Positions 47,332-54,874 of a stretch of 64,000 bases of DNA are shown here, in pieces. The stretch covers positions 62,001 through 126,000 of the forward strand of contig NZ_RJVA01000009.1 of NCBI RefSeq assembly GCF_003751385.1, in the 5' to 3' direction. This DNA comes from Desulfosoma caldarium. GTDB taxonomy: Bacteria > Desulfobacterota > Syntrophobacteria > Syntrophobacterales > DSM-9756. Each line of letters opens with the position of its first letter. Positions within the stretch are counted from its first letter, which is position 1. Under the pieces are notes generated by a model, which did no database searches, was not told the DNA's origin, and saw only the letters and a program-made list of their open reading frames with translations. Made by a program: the position numbers and the translations under genes.

Positions 47332-47620
47332 AGTTCGGTCCTTTTCGTGAAGTGACGATGGCCGCCCATGTTCCTATCATGTTCAGGAACTGTGACGCAA
47401 TGGACGATCGAGCCATGTCAAGGCTGTTGCAATACACCCTTCCCAGCCGCCTCTTCAGCAACTTGTCCTAAACAGCCTTCTCTTGCACACGAAGCTCGCG
47501 GACGCCTCCACACGAAGGACCGAGAAAAGCCGCTCATTGACGCCCATGGCAAGGGCTGTTAGCTTTAGGGAGAATCGTGAAAATCATCGACACATGCCCT
47601 AATAAGGCAAAGGATACGCG

Positions 47621-47875
47621 ATGATGCAGATGGACCGTGCCGTGTTTGATCTTGGAATGAGCGTACATGCCGTGTCATTGTACATCTTGATTTGTGCGTT
47701 GGCGGACGAAGGGCGGGATTCCACCCTTGAGGCCGTGCGTGGCCAGTGGACCGCTTCGGAAGACGCCCTGTGGACGGCTGCCAAGGAATTGGAGCGACAT
47801 AAAGTTCTTCGCATCGAGATGGAAAGCGAATCATCAGGCCGCTTTTGGGTGCAGCCTTCCCACGAATGGATTTGA
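47621..47875 (+). CDS. Small winged-helix-like protein
   Basis: 84 residues. AVSLYILICALADEGRDSTLEAVRGQWTASEDALWTAAKELERHKVLRIE (helix-turn-helix then wing; shown as continuous region 16-66) resembles a DnaD/GntR-like winged helix. AAAGGATACGCG precedes the ATG. It ends one base before the next gene, so the two are a pair. Target unknown. Confidence 0.55.
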   Translation: MMQMDRAVFDLGMSVHAVSLYILICALADEGRDSTLEAVRGQWTASEDALWTAAKELERHKVLRIEMESESSGRFWVQPSHEWI

Positions 47876-47876
47876 A

Positions 47877-48752
47877 GTGAGCAATGGCTCGATGGCCCCG
47901 TCGCCTCGTTTTCCTATTCATTTGTGCCAGCCGGATTACCACAAATCCTGTGCGGCCTGCTGCGGCATTTACAACTTCAAAGACAATTCGCGCCGAGCCG
48001 TCAGCTTGAGGCTTCATCGCAACCGTGTTCTTCTTGGCAACGAAGGCCGCAAGGTAACGCCGGACGCACTCGCGTTGCACAGTCAGAAGTGGCGAAGCCG
48101 ATACAACGGGTTTGCCAAGAGGTTTGAAGCGGTCTTTAACTGTGAGTTCGTAGGGTTTCTAGATGAGGCTCATCGGCGTGTCGGCTGCCTTCTCCATCCC
48201 CTGCGGCATAAGGGCAAAGACCTCCGGCACAGCTCCTTTTACGGACAGGAACTCTGCGATGGGCATTTCTGCCCTAGTTACTATGAGCTGACCATGAACG
48301 AACAGGCGTTGGTGGTGAAAACCCTGGACGACTGGTATCTTTACGGCCTTGTCATCACGGACATCGATCTGGTTAAAGGCGTGTACCAAGCCCTTTCGGA
48401 CCGATTGGGCGAGGCCGTGCAGCCCAGAATGCTCACGCATCCGCCCGTGCAAAGGGCGCTGCGACGGCTCTGGCAATGGAAGCTTCGCTGGCCCTATTGC
48501 AGGCCGGGATGCGACGGGTTCGGAAAGTACCTTTTCATAGGGGATCATTACGAAGAATTGCAGATTCCCTACGAGCGCTGGGGAGTGCAACCATCGTTTT
48601 ATCACCGCATACTTCTGGCTCTCGGCTCCGCTTTTCAATCCTTGGAAGAGTTGAGAGACGCGGAACGAATCATCGACTTAGGATTGCATCACGCAGTGCA
48701 GGCCCTGAGGAACGCGTCATCTCAAAAATCCTCGAATGGGACGATCCCTTGA
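47877..48752 (+). CDS. Hypothetical protein with Cys clusters
   Basis: 291 residues from the GTG at 47877; an ATG 15 bases further in is an equally possible start. Cysteines fall in two groups: CAACCGIYNF near the start and CLLHPLRHKG with LCDGHFCPSY about 100-135, a layout like YkgJ-type metal-chelating proteins but not a clear member. The C-terminal half is helical (HPPVQRALRRLWQWKLRWPY). It follows the winged-helix gene by one base. Its last 36 bases overlap the convergent carbonic-anhydrase-like gene. Confidence 0.65.
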   Translation: MSNGSMAPSPRFPIHLCQPDYHKSCAACCGIYNFKDNSRRAVSLRLHRNRVLLGNEGRKVTPDALALHSQKWRSRYNGFAKRFEAVFNCEFVGFLDEAHRRVGCLLHPLRHKGKDLRHSSFYGQELCDGHFCPSYYELTMNEQALVVKTLDDWYLYGLVITDIDLVKGVYQALSDRLGEAVQPRMLTHPPVQRALRRLWQWKLRWPYCRPGCDGFGKYLFIGDHYEELQIPYERWGVQPSFYHRILLALGSAFQSLEELRDAERIIDLGLHHAVQALRNASSQKSSNGTIP

Positions 48753-49367
48753 CATGGCCTCGTCGTGCCGATAGCGCCGAGCCAGCTTGACATAGTGTTC
48801 GGCCGTTTCCCGAATTCTTTCCTTTTCCTCTTCGGTGAGCGTCTTCTTGACCTCGGCCGGAATACCCATGACCACGCTTCCCGGCGGCACTTCGGTCCCA
48901 GGACTCACCACCGCGCCAGCCGCCACAAGGGATCCTTTGCCGATCCGAGCCCCATCCAGGACGATGGCTCCCATGCCAATAAGGCAGTCGTCTTCCACAA
49001 CACAGCCATGGACCACAGCCTGATGCCCCACGGTCACGCCATTTCCAATGAGTAGGGGAAACCTTTTCCCGGTCACGTGCAGGGTGACGTTATCCTGAAT
49101 GTTGGTGTCGCTGCCGATGCGAATGAAGTGCACATCGCCGCGCACGACCGTATTAAACCAAATACTTGTCCGATCTCCGATGTGCACATCCCCCACAACC
49201 CAAGCTCCGGGTGCGATATAAACGTCTTGGCCCAATGTGGGAACGATTCCTTTGTAGGCAACCAGGCCCGGCCTCAGGCTCACGGCACCGCGCCCTTCGG
49301 CAACCCCGTCGTGCATGCGTCCGCACCCACCGTGCCCACCTCTGGGTGGATAAAACGTGTCCCTCAT
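48717..49367 (-). CDS. Gamma-carbonic-anhydrase-like hexapeptide-repeat protein
   Basis: 216 residues. A left-handed beta-helix of hexapeptide repeats (IAPGAWVVGDVHIGDRTSIW, NVTLHV, GNGVTVGHQAVVHGCVVEDD, IGMGAIVLDGARIG) with the His residues HV, GHQAVVHG in the metal-binding places of the CamH/YrdA group. Some members hydrate CO2, many are untested. The ATG at 49367 follows GGAGAGAG. The C-terminal helix (TLTEEEKERIRETAEHYVKL) is normal for the family. Confidence 0.87.
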   Translation of the reverse strand: MRDTFYPPRGGHGGCGRMHDGVAEGRGAVSLRPGLVAYKGIVPTLGQDVYIAPGAWVVGDVHIGDRTSIWFNTVVRGDVHFIRIGSDTNIQDNVTLHVTGKRFPLLIGNGVTVGHQAVVHGCVVEDDCLIGMGAIVLDGARIGKGSLVAAGAVVSPGTEVPPGSVVMGIPAEVKKTLTEEEKERIRETAEHYVKLARRYRHDEAMSRDRPIRGFLR

Positions 49368-49689
49368 TGCATTCTCTCTCCGTGTGAAAACTTTTCCAAA
49401 AAAACCGTTGGCTCTCACAAAACCTGCCGAATGCCGCTGCACCGAATGGGTTGATCTAACGCATCGATTGTGCCTCACCTTGGTCCAGTTATCAACCCAG
49501 GGTGAGAAGACGCGGGAAAACATTGCGGCACATGGTCTCTCGAACAAATCCCCCTGTGTTTTCGCATTCCGACGGTGCAGGCTTTGATCAACCACGCCCA
49601 ACAAACTGGCCCATCTCTTGCATATGAAGAAACGGTAATTCCTGAACAAACAGAACGCCACTCGGTGCCGCAACAGGGAGGATGCGACC
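49368..49689. other. Intergenic region upstream of the sensor kinase
   Basis: 322 bases between divergent genes. No ORF with protein character. It must hold the promoters of the carbonic-anhydrase-like gene and the sensor kinase, but I cannot name the boxes. GGGAGGATGCGACC at its end is the kinase ribosome site. Confidence 0.35.
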
Positions 49690-51150
49690 ATGTTGAAAAC
49701 CATCCAGGCTCGGATTCTGGCCATATCCGCCATCAGCCTGATTCTCGTGGCCAGTCTCGGCGTGCACTACTGGTATTGGATGAATACAATCGGTAACAAA
49801 CTTATCTTAAGCGAGCAGTTCGAAGATCTTTTTAATGACATGTTGGAGATTCGCCGTTTCGAAAAAAACTTTCTGCTCTACTCGAACCCCACAAGCCTTG
49901 AGGAGGGTCACGTTTACCTGCAACGTGCCGAGCAGACCATGAAAACGCTTTGGCCGACCATTCAAAAGGTCATGGGACAGGAGGCCTCCCGTAGGTTTCT
50001 GAGCGAATTTATGGCTTACAAAGATCTGATCGCTCGCTACAGTGCCGCGCCCTCGTCCGCTGACAAAGAAGGTCTCGAGGAAGTCAGAAACCATGGGAAG
50101 CTGTTGGTGGACTTCACCGAACGGTTGCTAACCAAAAAACGTGAGAGCATTCATAAGGCCCTCAAACAGGCCTATCGCTTTCCACTGGCCACGCTGGTTC
50201 TGATCACCCTGGTTCTGGTCGGTGTCTTTCGGTTCGTGAACACGCAGCTGTTGAAGCCTCTGGCGATTCTGAGAGAGACGACGGCGCGCGTCGCCCAGGG
50301 GGATTTTCGTCCCATTGAATATGAAAGCAAGGCCGAGGATGAAATCTCTCTTCTCATCAACGCGTTTAACAGCATGGCTCAGGAACTGGAAGCCAACCAG
50401 GAAGCTCTTCTGCATTCTCGCAAAATTGCTGCCTTGGGCACCTTCACGGCGGGCATTGCCCATGAATTAAACAATCCTCTGAACAATGTCTACCTGACCG
50501 CCGAGGCCCTGCTTGAAGACCATGGGTCTTCCTTGGAACCGGAAGCGCGCGAATTGGTGCTTGACATTCTCAACCAGGCCGAACGAGCTGCCGAGATTGT
50601 CAAGAACTTGCTCGATTTTTCGCGCACAGACCGGCCTAAATTGGAAAAACTGGACATTACATCCGTCATTCATCAAACCCTGAAACTTGTGAAGAACCAA
50701 CTGCTCTTGGCGGGAATCCATGCGGAGGTGAAGACCGAGAATTCCATTCCGCTTATTCAAGGTCATCGACGAAACCTGGAGCAAGTGTTTCTGAACCTTT
50801 TTCTCAATGCAATTCAGGCCATGCCCAACGGCGGGGAAATCAGGATTCGGTTGTCAACCTCAGGCACGCTAGTGCGCATCGACGTAACCGATACTGGCGT
50901 AGGCATTTGTCCAGAAAACCTGGAACACATCTTCGAACCCTTTTACACCACCAAGGGGGTCGGCCGTGGCACAGGCCTGGGCCTTTCCGTTACCTATTCC
51001 TTGATTCAAAAGCACGGGGGGTATATAGAGGTCCAGAGCGAAGTGGGGGTCGGCACGACCTTTTCCGTCTTTTTGCCAGCCCTGGATCCCGAAACGCAGG
51101 ACAACGAGGTTTCCCTGCATGGAGAAGGCGTGGCGCCTGGCCATCATTGA
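49690..51150 (+). CDS. Membrane sensor histidine kinase (HAMP-HisKA-HATPase)
   Basis: 486 residues. Two membrane spans (about 8-25 and 162-180) enclose a helical extracytoplasmic sensor of about 135 residues (EIRRFEKNFLLY resembles a four-helix-bundle HBM-type sensor). HAMP follows, then HisKA with the phosphorylated His in TAGIAHELNNPLNN (about 258), and HATPase with DTGVGICPENLEHIF, FYTTKGVGRGTGLGL. Ribosome site GGGAGGATGCGACC. It overlaps the response regulator gene by 32 bases, so the pair is cognate and coupled. It probably senses a periplasmic ligand relevant to the downstream export operon. Confidence 0.93.
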   Translation: MLKTIQARILAISAISLILVASLGVHYWYWMNTIGNKLILSEQFEDLFNDMLEIRRFEKNFLLYSNPTSLEEGHVYLQRAEQTMKTLWPTIQKVMGQEASRRFLSEFMAYKDLIARYSAAPSSADKEGLEEVRNHGKLLVDFTERLLTKKRESIHKALKQAYRFPLATLVLITLVLVGVFRFVNTQLLKPLAILRETTARVAQGDFRPIEYESKAEDEISLLINAFNSMAQELEANQEALLHSRKIAALGTFTAGIAHELNNPLNNVYLTAEALLEDHGSSLEPEARELVLDILNQAERAAEIVKNLLDFSRTDRPKLEKLDITSVIHQTLKLVKNQLLLAGIHAEVKTENSIPLIQGHRRNLEQVFLNLFLNAIQAMPNGGEIRIRLSTSGTLVRIDVTDTGVGICPENLEHIFEPFYTTKGVGRGTGLGLSVTYSLIQKHGGYIEVQSEVGVGTTFSVFLPALDPETQDNEVSLHGEGVAPGHH

Positions 51151-52495
51151 CGATGAGTCCATGGTTTGCAAGAGGATCACGCACGCCCTGAGTAAGGAAG
51201 GCTACCAAGTGGAATCCTTTCTTGCAGCGAGTCCCTTTTTTCAGGCGATGCAGGCAAACCCTTTTGATGTGGTTCTCACCGACCTTCGACTTCCCGACAT
51301 GAACGGTTTGAATGTTCTCACACGGGTCAAAGAACGATGGCCCTGGGTGGAAGTTATCGTGATCACTGGCTACGGATCCATCGACAGTGCAGTGGCGGCC
51401 ATGAAGGCCGGCGCCTACCATTATGTACCCAAACCCCTTCGACTCAGTGAACTTCGGCACCTGATTCGAGGGGCCGTCGAGAAAGTGGCCCTGCGTCGTG
51501 AAAACGAACGCCTTCGCGAAGCCCTGCGGGGCCGGGATCCCCTGGGCCGCATCGTGGGCAAAAGCCAAACCATCCAGCATGTCTTCGCGCTGATCCGCAA
51601 GGTGGCTCCCTTGGACTGCACCGTTCTCATTGAAGGGCAGAGCGGAACGGGAAAAGAGCTTGTGGCTCGAGCCATTCACGGCTTGAGTCCTCGAGCCTCT
51701 CGCCCGTTTGTTGCTTTCAATTGTGGAGGGTTCACCGAGGCGCTGATCACGAGCGAGCTGTTTGGCTACGAAAAAGGCGCCTTCACGGGTGCCACAACGA
51801 CCAAGCTGGGTCTCATGGAATCTGCCATGGGGGGCACCGTTTTTCTCGATGAAATCGGGGAGATGCCTCTAACCATGCAGGTCAAGCTGCTTCATGTACT
51901 TCAGGAAAAACGCGTTTTTCGGGTGGGTGGCACCCGGCCCATTGCCCTCGATATTCGCATTCTCGCCGCCACCAACAAGGACCTTAAGCAGGAAGTCCTC
52001 GCCGGCCGGTTTCGGGAGGACCTCTACTACAGGCTGAACGTCGTGCGCATTCCCCTGCCCACGCTGGCCGAGCGCCGTGATGATATTCCTCTCCTGGTAG
52101 CCCACTTTATCGAGAAGTACCAAACCCTTTTCGGCAAACCTGTGGAAGGCATTCACCCACACGCTTTGGAAATCCTCAAAAAGCACAGCTTTCCTGGAAA
52201 CGTTCGCGAGTTGGAAAACATTATCGAACGGGCTGTGGCCCTCACCGAAAAACCTCTCATCGGCGTGGACGACCTTCCCGAAGATGTGCGCCAGCTGGAA
52301 GTGGATGCCTACCCGGCAGAAGAACTGCTGTCCCTCGAGGAAGTGGAAAAGCGCCACATCAGCAGAGTCCTGGCCAAGACGAACTACAACAAGAATCTGG
52401 CGTCTCAGATTCTTGGTCTGCCTCGCACCACCCTGTGGAGGAAGATAAAAAAGTACGGCATTCTACAGTCCTCCCCCTCGAAGCCGTCCCACTGA
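51119..52495 (+). CDS. NtrC-family sigma-54-dependent response regulator
   Basis: 458 residues: receiver (1-120, phosphoacceptor Asp about 55 in [10 protein letters not shown], Lys in PKPLR), AAA+ activator domain (about 145-380: [23 protein letters not shown]) and a Fis helix-turn-helix ([20 protein letters not shown]). All sigma-54-contacting motifs are intact, unlike the broken activators at 7-10 kb. Encoded with and overlapping its kinase. A sequence matching the sigma-54 promoter consensus lies 156 bases after its stop, so the six-gene operon beyond is its probable target. Confidence 0.95.
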   Translation: MEKAWRLAIIDDESMVCKRITHALSKEGYQVESFLAASPFFQAMQANPFDVVLTDLRLPDMNGLNVLTRVKERWPWVEVIVITGYGSIDSAVAAMKAGAYHYVPKPLRLSELRHLIRGAVEKVALRRENERLREALRGRDPLGRIVGKSQTIQHVFALIRKVAPLDCTVLIEGQSGTGKELVARAIHGLSPRASRPFVAFNCGGFTEALITSELFGYEKGAFTGATTTKLGLMESAMGGTVFLDEIGEMPLTMQVKLLHVLQEKRVFRVGGTRPIALDIRILAATNKDLKQEVLAGRFREDLYYRLNVVRIPLPTLAERRDDIPLLVAHFIEKYQTLFGKPVEGIHPHALEILKKHSFPGNVRELENIIERAVALTEKPLIGVDDLPEDVRQLEVDAYPAEELLSLEEVEKRHISRVLAKTNYNKNLASQILGLPRTTLWRKIKKYGILQSSPSKPSH

Positions 52496-52562
52496 ACCCC
52501 GCTCGACCCACCATTCGTTCATTCCATTATGAAACACTCGCCGACATCTCGATGAAGTTTTA

Positions 52563-52575
52563 TTTCAGAATGAAA
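52563..52575 (+). promoter_or_regulatory. Palindrome, candidate activator site
   Basis: TTTCA (52563-52567) and TGAAA (52571-52575) form a palindrome with a 3-base centre. It lies about 85 bases upstream of the -24 element, a normal distance for a sigma-54 activator site. A further ATGAAAC half-like word occurs at 52529. Confidence 0.45.
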
Positions 52576-52610
52576 CTCTCCAAAGCCTACACCCCCAATC
52601 CCCAACACGG

Positions 52611-52636
52611 TTAAAGCACATTATGACGTGTTTTAA
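52611..52636 (+). promoter_or_regulatory. Imperfect palindrome near the sigma-54 promoter
   Basis: TTAAAGCAC (52611-52619) and GTGTTTTAA (52628-52636) are reverse complements with one mismatch, around an 8-base spacer. It ends 15 bases before the -24 element; it could bind the activator or an IHF-like or repressor protein. Confidence 0.45.
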
Positions 52637-52650
52637 GGGAGTTACACAAT

Positions 52651-52666
52651 GGGCATTTTTTTTGCT
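52651..52666 (+). promoter_or_regulatory. Sigma-54 (-24/-12) promoter of the export operon
   Basis: GGGCATTTTTTTTGCT matches the TGGCAC-N5-TTGCT consensus: the GG at 52652-52653 and the GC at 52664-52665 are exactly 12 bases apart, and GGCA and TTGCT are kept. It lies 24 bases before the ATG of the first operon gene and directly after an NtrC-type activator gene. Confidence 0.72.
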
Positions 52667-52689
52667 CTCGTTGAGGCTGGAGGCGGCTC

Positions 52690-53130
52690 ATGGAGCGGAT
52701 CTTGGTGACGGTGACGGGAGGGACCACGGAAGACTTGGGGGCTTTGGCCCGAGGCATCTGCCTGGCGCGTCGAATTGGCGCCCATCTTTACGTAGTGGGC
52801 CTGGAGAGGCCGACGGAGCATCGAGGGGAAGAGCCCTACCGTCTCGTGCCGGCGTCAGAGGTCGGAGAGCGGATGCACATGCTGATTGAGGGGGCGCGAG
52901 GGGATGGGGTCTCGGTGAGCACTTACATCCTGAGAGGAAACCCCGAAGAGGGCATTTTGGCCTTCTGTAGGGAACATCGCGTCACGCTGTGGATTGTTGG
53001 GGTCCCTGGAAGGCAGAGGCGGAAGCACCATCAGGCGATGATGTGGGTTCATAGCCTTCGCCACAAGCTGGGGTGCTCGGTGGAGATGGTAAGACCTAAA
53101 TCAGAGATTTTTAGGAAAGAAAGTAGGTGA
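52690..53130 (+). CDS. Small universal-stress-protein-like protein
   Basis: 146 residues with the Rossmann-like USP pattern: ILVTVTGGTTEDLGALARGI, ARRIGAHLYVVGLERP, then VSTYILRGNPEEGILAFCRE and VTLWIVGVPGRQRRKHH. The usual USP ATP signature G-2x-G-9x-G(S/T) is only partly present (GVPGRQ), so nucleotide binding is uncertain. It is the first gene behind the sigma-54 promoter and is 4 bases from the TauE/SafE gene. It may act as a regulatory subunit or sensor for the operon's membrane proteins. Confidence 0.75.
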   Translation: MERILVTVTGGTTEDLGALARGICLARRIGAHLYVVGLERPTEHRGEEPYRLVPASEVGERMHMLIEGARGDGVSVSTYILRGNPEEGILAFCREHRVTLWIVGVPGRQRRKHHQAMMWVHSLRHKLGCSVEMVRPKSEIFRKESR

Positions 53131-53134
53131 TGGC

Positions 53135-54082
53135 ATGGATCTTCCAATTCATCTTTATCTTCCCATTGCAGGGAACAGTGTGAACATCCTACACATCCTG
53201 GGGTTGGGGGGCATCGTGGGATTGCTGTCCGGCATTTTCGGCGTGGGGGGCGGCTTTCTCATGACGCCCTTGCTCATCATGATCGGCATTCCCCCCACGG
53301 TGGCGGCCGCTTCCGATTCCAACCAGATCGTGGGAGCGTCTACGTCGGGAACGGTGGCCCATTTTCGCTTGGGCAACGTGGATTTCAAAATGGGCCTGTT
53401 GTTACTTCTAGGGGGCGTTTTGGGGGGCACTCTGGGCGTTCACATCATCAAAATCCTGCGACGTCTGGGCAATGCCGATTTCTTGATCAGTCTTACGTAC
53501 GTGCTTATGCTCGGCATCATCGGCACCTACATGTTTCAAGAAAGCTATCGGTCGCTAAAAAAAACCAGCCGTGAACCTGAAAAGGTTCCCGCCTCGGCCA
53601 ATCCAGGGCGCCCATCGGTCTATGCCCGCTTTGTTGCGTCGCTGCCCCTGGAGGCGGATTTTCCCCGATCCGGTGTTCGCATGTCGGTCCTGATGCCCGT
53701 TCTGCTGGGGACTCTGGTGGGCATTTTGGCGGCCATTATGGGCGTGGGAGGTGGTTTCATTATGGTGCCCGTGATGGTGTATTTGCTTCGCATGCCTATG
53801 CACGTGGTCGTGGGAACGAGTTTGTTTCAGATTTTGTTTACCTGCGTTAATGTCACTATCATGCAGTCCTACATCAACCAGACGGTGGATTTCGTTCTGG
53901 CATTTCTGCTGCTTCTCGGATCCACCGTAGGAGCTCAGGTGGGAGCTCGTATCAGCAAGCGGCTTCGTGGAGATCAGCTCAAGATCATTCTGGCCGTGCT
54001 GGTTCTGTTGGTGATGGTTAAGATGTTGTTGGGTTTGTTGCTCACCCCTGATGTTCTTATTGCGGAAGCTGGAGGGCACTGA
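53135..54082 (+). CDS. TauE/SafE-family permease of the sigma-54 operon
   Basis: 315 residues, about eight membrane spans in two repeats split by a hydrophilic loop of about 50 residues (about 145-185). Signature blocks: GLLSGIFGVGGGFLMTPLLI with SDSNQIVGAS, and GILAAIMGVGGGFIMVPVMV with VVGTSLFQILF. Family members export sulfite, sulfoacetate or related anions. The stop codon overlaps the start of the TIGR02186 gene (TGATG), implying coupled translation. The paralogue at 10.7-11.7 kb lacks the long loop and the partner genes. Confidence 0.9.
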   Translation: MDLPIHLYLPIAGNSVNILHILGLGGIVGLLSGIFGVGGGFLMTPLLIMIGIPPTVAAASDSNQIVGASTSGTVAHFRLGNVDFKMGLLLLLGGVLGGTLGVHIIKILRRLGNADFLISLTYVLMLGIIGTYMFQESYRSLKKTSREPEKVPASANPGRPSVYARFVASLPLEADFPRSGVRMSVLMPVLLGTLVGILAAIMGVGGGFIMVPVMVYLLRMPMHVVVGTSLFQILFTCVNVTIMQSYINQTVDFVLAFLLLLGSTVGAQVGARISKRLRGDQLKIILAVLVLLVMVKMLLGLLLTPDVLIAEAGGH

Positions 54083-54861
54083 TGAGGCGCACATGGCTTT
54101 TTATTACGACCCTGGGATGGTTGGCCTTGCTGGGTTGTCCTGAGGCACGAGCTTTGAATGTGATCGTGCGCCCTCAGGCCTTTGAAATCGGCACCTTTTT
54201 CAACGGCACCACTCTGAACGTGGAAGGCCAAGTGGGGGCGGATCAAGAGGTTGTGGTGCGCTTTGTGGGCGTGCCGGGGGATCTGCATCTTAAGAAAAAG
54301 GCCAAGGTGTTGAATTTGCTGTGGATGAACCGAGGCTCCGTGGACTTTCACGGGGTTCCCAACGTCTTTGTGGTCTATCTGCCCAAACCTTGGGAAGCCC
54401 TGGAGGGGGAAGCGCCCGCACGAGATGCTGAAGGCATTCGAAAGCTAAGCCTGGAAAATTTGGAGTCTCTCGTCTTCATGGAACCGGAAGGCGAAGACAA
54501 GCACCTCCTTTTCCACGAGCTTCTAAAGCTTAAAACCAAGCAAAAACTGTATCAGGAGCATGTGGGTCGGGTGCACTACACTCAAAAAGGGCAAGGGCAA
54601 CGAACCTTTCAAGCCTCTTTGGCCATTCCGGCTCGACTCACCGAAGGGCAGTATCGCGTGGAAGTGTACGCTGTTGCGGACGGGCGCATCCTTGATTCGG
54701 CCATCGTCCCTGTTCAGGCACGCCTCGTTGCAGCGCCGGCTTTCATAAAGAACCTGGCTTTTCAGCATCCCTTTTGGCACGGGGTTTTGGCCACGCTGGT
54801 GGCCGTGGTCGGCGGCCTGATTGTGGGATACCTTTTCGGCACCTCCAAAGGGTCCCACTGA
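54082..54861 (+). CDS. TIGR02186-type membrane-anchored protein
   Basis: 259 residues: signal sequence (LFITTLGWLALLGCPEARA), a periplasmic beta-rich domain starting LNVIVRPQAFEIGTFFNGTT, and one C-terminal span (VLATLVAVVGGLIVGYLFG). This layout matches the TIGR02186 family, regularly encoded beside TauE/SafE permeases in proteobacteria. It probably forms a periplasmic cap or partner for the permease. A Cys in GCPEA could even be a lipobox variant, though LLGC fits only loosely. Translationally coupled to the permease gene. Confidence 0.85.
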   Translation: MRRTWLFITTLGWLALLGCPEARALNVIVRPQAFEIGTFFNGTTLNVEGQVGADQEVVVRFVGVPGDLHLKKKAKVLNLLWMNRGSVDFHGVPNVFVVYLPKPWEALEGEAPARDAEGIRKLSLENLESLVFMEPEGEDKHLLFHELLKLKTKQKLYQEHVGRVHYTQKGQGQRTFQASLAIPARLTEGQYRVEVYAVADGRILDSAIVPVQARLVAAPAFIKNLAFQHPFWHGVLATLVAVVGGLIVGYLFGTSKGSH

Positions 54862-54874
54862 GTGGAAGTCAGTC

